Shown here piece by piece: positions 56,977-64,000 of a DNA stretch of 64,000 nt. Under the pieces are notes generated by a model. It was not told the DNA's origin. It saw nothing but the letters and a program-made list of their open reading frames with translations, and made no database searches. Where the stretch lies: positions 1-64,000 of the forward strand of contig WQSX01000010.1 of NCBI GenBank assembly GCA_009787625.1, given 5' to 3'. This stretch comes from Oscillospiraceae bacterium. Lineage in GTDB: Bacteria; Bacillota; Clostridia; Oscillospirales; Oscillospiraceae. A program made the position numbers and the translations under genes. Positions within the stretch are counted from its first letter, which is position 1. Each line of letters begins with the position of its first letter.

Positions 56977-58161
56977 CTATAGTGAAAATTCTTCCTTGAC
57001 TTTTGCAAACTGTTTAATTACAAATTCTAAATCTTCTTTGGTGTGTGCGGCAGAAACCTGAGTGCGTATGCGGGCTTTGCCCTCGGGGACTACGGGGTAA
57101 CTGAAGCCTACGACATAGACACCGAGCTCCAGCATTCGCGCGGCAATTTTGCCTGTGAGTGCGGCATCTCCGAACATGATTGCGACAATCGGGTGGGTGC
57201 TGTCTATCACGTTTAGCCCAAGCTCAGAGAGTTTGCTCCTGTAAAACATAGTGTTTTCTTCGAGCCTGTCGCGCCTTGATGTGTCTTGACTGAGCATTCT
57301 AAACACTTTCAGAGAACCGGAAGCAATAGCGGGGGCGAGGGTGTTGGAAAAGAGATATGGTCGGCTTCGTTGACGCAGGAGCTCAATTATTTCGCGCCTC
57401 GCAGATGTGTATCCGCCGGAAGCACCACCCAGAGCCTTGCCCAGTGTGCCTGTAATAATATCCACTCTGCCCTTGACTCCGGAGTGCTCATGCGTCCCTC
57501 TGCCTGTTTTGCCGACAAAGCCTACGGAGTGGCTGTCATCTACCATCACGAGTGCGGTGTATTTATCCGCCAAATCGCAGATAGTTTCCAGGTTTGCAAT
57601 AGTGCCGTCCATTGAAAAAACACCATCTGTGACGATGAGTTTAATGCGTGCCTCGGATGCTTCTTTAAGACAGCGTTCAAGGTCATCCATATTATTATTT
57701 TTATACCGAAATCTCTTCGCTTTACAAAGGCGCACGCCGTCTATGATACTGGCATGGTTGAGTTCATCAGATAAAATTGCATCTTGCTCACCGAGCAAGG
57801 TTTCAAACAGTCCTGTGTTGGCATCAAAACATGAGGAGTAGAGTATTGTGTCGTCCATTTCAAGAAAGCTCGAAATCGCCGCTTCAAGCTCTTTGTGAAC
57901 CTCTTGTGTTCCGCAAATAAAGCGCACGGACGAAAGCCCATAACCCCACTTGTCATAGCTCGCTTTTGCGACAGTTATGACATCAGGGTCGCTACTAAGT
58001 CCAAGGTAATTGTTGGCACACATGTTTATCACATTTGAAACTTCTGTCGTGCCAATGCTTGCTGACTGCGGAGTTACAAGCACCCGTTCGGTTTTATATG
58101 TGCCTTTGGATTTTATATCCTCCACAGTTTGTGCGAAAATATTAAGTGCATTTTTATCCAT
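56977..58161 (-). CDS. kbl: Glycine C-acetyltransferase (2-amino-3-ketobutyrate CoA ligase)
   Basis: NMCANNYLGLSSDPDVI; DDSHSVGFVGKTGRGTHEH; GTLGKALGGASGGYTS. Confidence 0.92.
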   Translation of the reverse strand: MDKNALNIFAQTVEDIKSKGTYKTERVLVTPQSASIGTTEVSNVINMCANNYLGLSSDPDVITVAKASYDKWGYGLSSVRFICGTQEVHKELEAAISSFLEMDDTILYSSCFDANTGLFETLLGEQDAILSDELNHASIIDGVRLCKAKRFRYKNNNMDDLERCLKEASEARIKLIVTDGVFSMDGTIANLETICDLADKYTALVMVDDSHSVGFVGKTGRGTHEHSGVKGRVDIITGTLGKALGGASGGYTSARREIIELLRQRSRPYLFSNTLAPAIASGSLKVFRMLSQDTSRRDRLEENTMFYRSKLSELGLNVIDSTHPIVAIMFGDAALTGKIAARMLELGVYVVGFSYPVVPEGKARIRTQVSAAHTKEDLEFVIKQFAKVKEEFSL

Positions 58162-58225
58162 TTAGTCCTCCTATATTAAAAGTTATCCACCAATCCGGCA
58201 GATGGTGTGCTGGTGCAAGGCTCTC

Positions 58226-58321
58226 GCAGATGACATGCAATTTGTTCCGCTTTTTTGCGAGCCATCGGGATCTACACCGCTGTTCTCGCAAAAAAGACTC
58301 CACAAACTGCACATCATCTGC
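58226..58321. repeat. R2 hairpin repeat, copy h
   Basis: GCAGATGACATGCAATTTG ... CAAACTGCACATCATCTGC with conserved loop, between kbl and tdh. Confidence 0.9.
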
Positions 58322-58348
58322 TTACATTGTGCAGTTATAAGCTATGTG

Positions 58349-59392
58349 TTATGCCCAATTTAATACAACCTTGCCTGATTCACCGCTTTGCATTACTTCA
58401 AAGCCTTTTTCAAAATCTTTAAAATCAAATCTGTGAGTTATGATTTTGCTTACATCAAGTCCTGTTTGAAGCATTGACATCATTTTGTACCATGTGTCAA
58501 ACATTTCGCGTCCATAAATTCCTTGAATTGTCAAGCCACCAAAGACTACTTTGTCCCAGTTGATATCGGTTTTTCCGCTGAGAATTCCAAGTAGGGCAAT
58601 TTTACCGCCGTTGCCCATGCTATCAACCATATCGGCAAATGCGCGAGGGCTTCCTGACATTTCAAGTCCAATATCAAACCCTTCCGTCATGTCCATTTTT
58701 TTCATCAAATCGGGCAAAGATATCTCACTCGGATTGACCACATATGCATCAGGAACTGCGTTTTTTGCAAGTTCAAGGCGATAGGGGTTGAGGTCGGTGA
58801 TGGCTATTTTTTTCGCACCGATATGACGGCAGATTATGCCTGCCATTATGCCTATAGGTCCTGCGCCTGTTATGAGTACATCTTCGCCCGTGAGGTCGAA
58901 CTTCAGCGCAGTGTGAACGGCGTTGCCCAAAGCGTCAAAGCAAGAGGCGATATCTAGATCTATGCCGGGTGCCAAGCGTACTACGTTCTCCGCAGGTATG
59001 ACGAGATACTGCGCAAAACAGCCGTCTCTGTTTACGCCGACTCCGATTGTGTTTTTACACAGATGAAGCCGCCCTGCCATGCAATTACGGCAGGTTTTAC
59101 ATATAATATGCCCTTCGCCCGATACGATGTCACCGAGGCTATACTGTGTGACACCACCGCCGAGTTCTACGATTTCACCGACAAATTCATGCCCGATAAT
59201 TTGCGGTACTTTGATGGTGCGCTGACTCCACTCATCCCAGTTATAGATGTGCAAATCCGTGCCGCAAATGGCTGATTTTAACACTTTGATTTTCACTTCT
59301 CCGGGATTTGTCTGCGGAATGGGTACTTCTTTGAGCGTGAGCCCTGCTTTTGGCTCTGCTTTGACAAGTGCAAACATGGTGTTTTCTGCCAT
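58349..59392 (-). CDS. tdh: L-threonine 3-dehydrogenase (zinc alcohol dehydrogenase family)
   Basis: ICGTDLHIYNWDEWSQRTIKVPQIIGHEFVGEIVELG; next to kbl. Confidence 0.92.
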   Translation of the reverse strand: MAENTMFALVKAEPKAGLTLKEVPIPQTNPGEVKIKVLKSAICGTDLHIYNWDEWSQRTIKVPQIIGHEFVGEIVELGGGVTQYSLGDIVSGEGHIICKTCRNCMAGRLHLCKNTIGVGVNRDGCFAQYLVIPAENVVRLAPGIDLDIASCFDALGNAVHTALKFDLTGEDVLITGAGPIGIMAGIICRHIGAKKIAITDLNPYRLELAKNAVPDAYVVNPSEISLPDLMKKMDMTEGFDIGLEMSGSPRAFADMVDSMGNGGKIALLGILSGKTDINWDKVVFGGLTIQGIYGREMFDTWYKMMSMLQTGLDVSKIITHRFDFKDFEKGFEVMQSGESGKVVLNWA

Positions 59393-59624
59393 GACATACC
59401 GTTCCTTTCCTGAGTGTTTCGTGCATTAATCTTACTGTAAACGAGTATAACATGGCAAGTGGGAGTTAGCAAGGGGAAGTGCGATATTTTAGTGCGCTTT
59501 GTCCCGCAGAGTCAGTTGCACTAAAACATAGAGAATCCCGCACACACTAGGGGACTGCTCTATTGCTACTCAAAATCTAGGTTATTACGCACTAGGGTGG
59601 GCGAGAGGGCGGCCTGATACCTGA

Positions 59625-60569
59625 TTATTTTTTTATTTTGATGGGAAGCAGTAGATCCAGTTGCTTTTCGCTGTCGGGTATTTGCTCCGACATGAATGTT
59701 TCAAAGTCCATCACTTGTTCTTCAAACCATTGAAGGGAAAATTCGCCTTCGTATCTCTCGCTTTGGGTAGACCACTCATAAAGTGATTCCCAGCGTTCGC
59801 CTATTTCGTTCATCTGTGCCGAAACTGAGGCATACATACCACCGTCGAACTGCTTTTTGACAAATGGGGCAGACAACTCAAAATCTTCGGGAATCGTAAC
59901 CCATAATTCATACCCATAAATTGGGCTGTCTTCGGAAGGGTCCGGATTATTAAACCCAAAGTAGCGGTGTCCGCTTCGTTTGTGTAGGTTATTGTCAAGC
60001 ACAAACTTATCAAACACTTTTGCGCAGTCTGCCTCCGGCGTTTCACTTAGGACACAGTATGTTGCAATCGTCATTGGGGGAAGTTCTACTATCCTCACGT
60101 TTTTCAGTTGCTCAGTATTTTTTAGATGTTCCACAATTACAGTCCTTTCAGAGAGTTTAGTTTGGGGTGCTAACTCATGCCCCACGGTGATAGCTTCGCT
60201 TTGTGTTTCAAGGTGCAAAAACATTTCTTCAAGGTTTCGGCTTTTCTTGATTCTCACCAGAAGATTTTCAACAATGATAGCAAGCGAATTATACACAGCG
60301 GTATGATGTTTCAAGTTTGCAAGGTAGCTTGTCAATGTGTCTATAGCCACATCGTAACTATCAGCAATGAAAATTTGCTCAATGTCAGCAATAGGCATTT
60401 TGAGTTTTCGCAATAGGACGATTTGGCTAATTCGTGCTACATTTTCATTGTCATAGTATCTGTAGCCATTCTCTGCCCTTGTGCTTTTCAACACGCCCAC
60501 ATCTTCCCAATACCGCAACGTGCGGTTGGAAATGCCGTATGTTTTTGCCACTTCACCGATTCTTTGCAT
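59625..60569 (-). CDS. MerR-family regulator with effector-binding-like C-terminus
   Basis: MQRIGEVAKTYGISNRTLRYWEDVGVLKSTRAENGYRYYD. Confidence 0.88.
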   Translation of the reverse strand: MQRIGEVAKTYGISNRTLRYWEDVGVLKSTRAENGYRYYDNENVARISQIVLLRKLKMPIADIEQIFIADSYDVAIDTLTSYLANLKHHTAVYNSLAIIVENLLVRIKKSRNLEEMFLHLETQSEAITVGHELAPQTKLSERTVIVEHLKNTEQLKNVRIVELPPMTIATYCVLSETPEADCAKVFDKFVLDNNLHKRSGHRYFGFNNPDPSEDSPIYGYELWVTIPEDFELSAPFVKKQFDGGMYASVSAQMNEIGERWESLYEWSTQSERYEGEFSLQWFEEQVMDFETFMSEQIPDSEKQLDLLLPIKIKK

Positions 60570-60632
60570 GGTACACCCCTCCTCTAAAAACAAGAATAAA
60601 CCATTCCGTGGGGGAAAGGTCAAGAGATAATT

Positions 60633-60941
60633 TTAAATTTCTGAGTTGTCAACACCAATGCCGCATTTTTTCATATCTACGCGTCCGTCGGGTAAAAATA
60701 TTACGCCTTCTTCCTCAAGTTTTTTCCTACGGATTTCGGCGTACCCGCCGCCTGCTATAGTTCCGTCGATTTTAACAACCCTTTGCCACGGCAGATGCTC
60801 CGGGCAAACTCTCATAGCCCATCCGACTTCACGTGCCGCACGGGGATTGCCCAACATTCGGGCAATTTGACCATATGAAACAACCATGCCAAGGGGTATG
60901 CTCTCAACGATTTCGTAGACTTGTTTGTTAAAACTACTCAT
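60633..60941 (-). CDS. Alkyltransferase-like (ATL) MGMT-family protein
   Basis: IPLGMVVSYGQIARMLGNPRAAREVGWAMR; PWQRVV in place of PCHRV. Confidence 0.87.
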   Translation of the reverse strand: MSSFNKQVYEIVESIPLGMVVSYGQIARMLGNPRAAREVGWAMRVCPEHLPWQRVVKIDGTIAGGGYAEIRRKKLEEEGVIFLPDGRVDMKKCGIGVDNSEI

Positions 60942-61734
60942 TGTTGTTCTTATCCGGAGGCACTGTGTTACCCCTTAGCTTATTTATAACCCTTGGAAGT
61001 GCATCGCGGGAGGTTTTCCAATCTTCATCTTTATAGCGGTAGTCGTGCTTCTTTGTGAACCATTGGAGCTCATCGCCTAAGCGGGTGAAGTTTTCCGATT
61101 GCAGGCGTGTCAGCTCTGTGAAAAAGTCAGTTTTAGATTGACCTGAAAGATGCTTAGTGCCCATATCGAGGATATCAACAAGATGCGGCACACAAAAGCC
61201 TTTGGAGGTACAAAAAATATCGCGAAACTCTTCGTCTGTTTTGAACAGATGGAAAACCGTGTAGATATATCGTTTCATTGCTGTGTCTGTTTTTTCGCAA
61301 AGGACACATGTTTCAGTGCGTTTTCGGATAGCTTTTTCGGAGGATGACTGCGGTGAGGCGGAGTCACCATCATCTTTGCCATCGCTGAGAATACGGGAAA
61401 ACAGCCCTTTGCCGCTTTTTGAAGAACTTGCCAGTGGCTTCATGGCAGAATCTATAACCTTTGTAGTCTCAGCCAAATGTGTATGTAAAATATATGCAAG
61501 ACCAAGCCGTGGTCTGTGCTCATAGAGTTTTACAAGATGCCTTGAGCAATATCCTTTTTCATTGCTCTCGATACGGTAATCCGATTCCACAACAGCACCT
61601 CCGAGTGAAGCTTCAACATAGCTTGCATCCGATGCATCCTGCAAATCGCAAAGGGGACATTCGCCTTGTTTTTCAAAAGCATCCCACACGGGAATAGTTT
61701 CAAGCTGATATTTCAAATTTATGTACCTCCGCAT
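60934..61734 (-). CDS. DUF6062-like conserved protein
   Basis: 266 aa with paired Cys motifs CPLCDLQDAS and CVLCEKTD; family name tentative. Confidence 0.6.
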   Translation of the reverse strand: MRRYINLKYQLETIPVWDAFEKQGECPLCDLQDASDASYVEASLGGAVVESDYRIESNEKGYCSRHLVKLYEHRPRLGLAYILHTHLAETTKVIDSAMKPLASSSKSGKGLFSRILSDGKDDGDSASPQSSSEKAIRKRTETCVLCEKTDTAMKRYIYTVFHLFKTDEEFRDIFCTSKGFCVPHLVDILDMGTKHLSGQSKTDFFTELTRLQSENFTRLGDELQWFTKKHDYRYKDEDWKTSRDALPRVINKLRGNTVPPDKNNNE

Positions 61735-61881
61735 GTACTATAAACGAGTATACCACGCCATGGGAAAATATGAAATAGTGAAATTTAGATCATCCGTTCT
61801 TATCTAATTGGAGATTGACCACAATGAAAATATATGCTAATATAAAGCCCGAGCTTGGATTTGCATAAATGAGGTGAAGAT

Positions 61882-63144
61882 ATGTATTATGAACGCACAA
61901 TAGAAAAAACTTTAAGAAGTATAAGTGAATCCTTTCCTGTACTACTGCTTACAGGTCCCAGGCAAGTGGGAAAGACCACGTTACTGAATAAAATGGCAGG
62001 GGATAATCGTAAGGTAGTTTCCCTGGACGCACCTACCATAAGGGTGCTTGCAAAGAGTGAACCGGAATTGTTCTTACAACGATATTCACCACCTGTACTG
62101 ATAGACGAGGTGCAGTATGCTCCGGAATTATTTGACTATATCAAGGTTTACGTAGATTCAAAAAAAAACAACGGCGATTTCTGGCTAACTGGCTCGCAGA
62201 CCTTCCATATGATGAATCGGGTAACGGAATCATTAGCGGGCAGGGTTGGCGTGGTGCGAATGTTGGGATTGTCTAACAGCGAGATTCTCTGCAAACACTT
62301 CCCACCATTTGCGGTGGAGCCACAAGAATTGATAGCGAGAATGGGCAAAGTTAATTCGGTAAATATTAGTGAGTTATTTGCCCGCATATTCCGAGGGGCT
62401 ATGCCTCGACTGTATGAATCTCCCAATGTAAATCGTGACGAATATTATGAGTCATACCTGGAAACGTACATTAGCAGGGACATCAAAGATCTGTCGCAGG
62501 TTGCAGACGAACTAAGTTTCCTAAACTTTATAGGTATTGTTGCCGCACGCACTGCAACTAATGTAAATTATGATGCATTGGCAAGCGAGGCAGGGATTTC
62601 TGCGCCAACAGCAAAACAATGGCTGTCTATTTTGGTATCGTCGGGGCTTGTAGCTTTAATACCGCCATTTTCAAATAACGCATTAAAACGCGTAATTAAG
62701 GCTCCGAGGATGTACTTTCTGGATACAGGATTATGCTCATATGTGACCCGATGGCCAAGTGCAGAAGTGTTGGAGCGGGGTGCGATGGACGGCTCATTTT
62801 TTGAAACATGGGTAGTGTCTGAGATATATAAGAGTTACATCAATAACGGTAAACGCCCACCCCTCTATTACTACCGTGATAGTAACAAAAAAGAAATTGA
62901 CATTATCATTCATACCGGTGCAACGGTCAATCCTGTTGAAATAAAGAAAAGAGCAGCACCGAAGAATGCTGTCAAAAACTTTTCTGTTTTGCGCCCAATA
63001 GAGAAAGAGCCGAGTGAGGAAGATGTGTTTGCTGGCACAGCTCATCTTAAAACCACGATAGGCTCAGGTGCAGTTATCTGTATGTCTGCCGATATTATAC
63101 CAATTGATTCTAAGAATTGGTTTGTACCTGCTTGGATTATTTAA
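61882..63144 (+). CDS. AAA ATPase with DUF4143-like C-terminus
   Basis: LLTGPRQVGKTTLLNKMAG; DEVQYAPELFDYIKVYVDS; FFETWVVSEIYKSYINNG. Confidence 0.9.
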   Translation: MYYERTIEKTLRSISESFPVLLLTGPRQVGKTTLLNKMAGDNRKVVSLDAPTIRVLAKSEPELFLQRYSPPVLIDEVQYAPELFDYIKVYVDSKKNNGDFWLTGSQTFHMMNRVTESLAGRVGVVRMLGLSNSEILCKHFPPFAVEPQELIARMGKVNSVNISELFARIFRGAMPRLYESPNVNRDEYYESYLETYISRDIKDLSQVADELSFLNFIGIVAARTATNVNYDALASEAGISAPTAKQWLSILVSSGLVALIPPFSNNALKRVIKAPRMYFLDTGLCSYVTRWPSAEVLERGAMDGSFFETWVVSEIYKSYINNGKRPPLYYYRDSNKKEIDIIIHTGATVNPVEIKKRAAPKNAVKNFSVLRPIEKEPSEEDVFAGTAHLKTTIGSGAVICMSADIIPIDSKNWFVPAWII

Positions 63145-63212
63145 GTAGTTTCACTATCGCTTGACTGCATAGCACTAAAGTGATAATATATCGTGTGAAT
63201 TGAGGTGAGATT

Positions 63213-63812
63213 GTGATAGAAAATGCAGAAGAAAAGAAGAAAGAAAAATGGGGATTTGAGGATTATGCATTTACCTTGACGGGCATAATTGTTGCGTTCC
63301 TTCTGGTTGTTCCTGAAATATTATACGCCCAATTTGATATTATTATTCTCGGCGGTAGCTTGGACACGAATTTGGGTGATGATTATTGGCTCGGTGCATT
63401 TACAATTCATGATTTTCGAGCGCTGTCGCCTTTACTTTTCCTTTTAACAACAACAATCGTTTTTATAAAAGATGCGGTAGATGCGCGAAAAACCGGTGGG
63501 TACACCGGCTCGCTCTTTAGACATACTTTTGAGTCGCTGGTCGAAGATGCCATCTATATGGCTGTGACAACGGCTATGGTGTTTTTTGCGGTGTTTGCCG
63601 ATACTATGTATATTTCGTGGTTGGCAGGCCCGTTAACATGGGTGCTGTTTATTTTTCTATTTCCGTTTATACGCAGAAAACGCAGTGATTACGAGGCGGA
63701 CCCAATACCGTGGCTACTGCTGTTAATATTTGCAGGCGGGATTATCACTGAGCTTATAACAGGGGTTTGGATTGCGTTTCCTTTGTCATGGCTTGTCATT
63801 TGTGCATTTTAA
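63213..63812 (+). CDS. Hypothetical membrane protein
   Basis: 199 aa with several hydrophobic segments. Confidence 0.65.
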   Translation: MIENAEEKKKEKWGFEDYAFTLTGIIVAFLLVVPEILYAQFDIIILGGSLDTNLGDDYWLGAFTIHDFRALSPLLFLLTTTIVFIKDAVDARKTGGYTGSLFRHTFESLVEDAIYMAVTTAMVFFAVFADTMYISWLAGPLTWVLFIFLFPFIRRKRSDYEADPIPWLLLLIFAGGIITELITGVWIAFPLSWLVICAF

Positions 63813-63815
63813 CTG

Positions 63816-64000
63816 GTGGGCTGTATTCGTGAATTTGATAAAACCATCGACTCGGTTTTTGATATTTTGTACTATGCGTTCTCGGTTGTTCTCATGGCGG
63901 TTGGTGTGATTTTTGACTTCTGGATAGCATCATGGGCAGCGTTTCCGATTGCAGTTGCCATATGCTGGGTGGTGAAGAAGTTTGGGAAGTATAAGAGTGC
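63816..64000 (+). CDS. Hypothetical membrane protein, 3' truncated by window edge
   Basis: Open frame MGCIREFDKTIDSVFDILYYAFSVVLMAVGVIFDFWIASWAAFPIAVAICWVVKKFGKYKS... from GTG 63816. Confidence 0.5.
   Translation, partial: MGCIREFDKTIDSVFDILYYAFSVVLMAVGVIFDFWIASWAAFPIAVAICWVVKKFGKYKS

Noticed and set aside
59488-59526. TTTTAGTGC ... GCACTAAAA inverted repeat upstream of tdh
   Set aside because: Short 9-bp arms with a ~20-nt loop and no supporting second copy; could be chance in AT-rich sequence
60633-60941. Active O6-methylguanine methyltransferase
   Set aside because: PWQRV replaces the catalytic PCHRV Cys, as in known alkyltransferase-like proteins; not novel
1-64000. CRISPR arrays
   Set aside because: No regularly spaced direct repeats with unique spacers; repeats are dispersed palindromes and no cas-like ORFs are seen

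Overview
The window reads as a chromosomal segment from an anaerobic, Clostridia-like Firmicute (taxon inferred from gene content). Most of it is ordinary metabolic and housekeeping sequence: hutH and hutI, a potABCD-type operon, RluC/D-type pseudouridine synthase, galactokinase, yceD-rpmF, DUF512, der-plsY-gpsA-murD, two M42 peptidases, a methionine-gamma-lyase-like protein, an ABC exporter, a 2-ketoacid:ferredoxin oxidoreductase operon with a Leu/Val-type dehydrogenase, a two-component/ABC/GH78 rhamnosidase locus, an rbs-like ABC operon next to a PfkB kinase, tldD/pmbA, kbl-tdh and a tRNA-Gly(TCC). The accessory signal is mostly non-coding. (1) About eight copies of a 95-130 bp hairpin repeat occur; stem sequences change between copies but the 23-nt loop is conserved. 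By hand count, nearly all imperfect stem pairs are G.U on one particular strand, which suggests an RNA-level constraint. One copy is a hybrid with a second palindromic repeat family. (2) The gap between the sensor kinase and its response regulator holds two long, mutually exclusive hairpins, one of which sequesters the Shine-Dalgarno. (3) A toxin-antitoxin (TA) pair is bracketed by direct repeats carrying the neighbouring gene's 3' end and terminator. A stacked hipBA + ParE-like TA cluster lies beside head-to-head truncated 3' stubs of hipA and the ABC exporter. (4) Several operator-like palindromes are placed exactly on promoters. All counts are by eye; no searches or folding were run.
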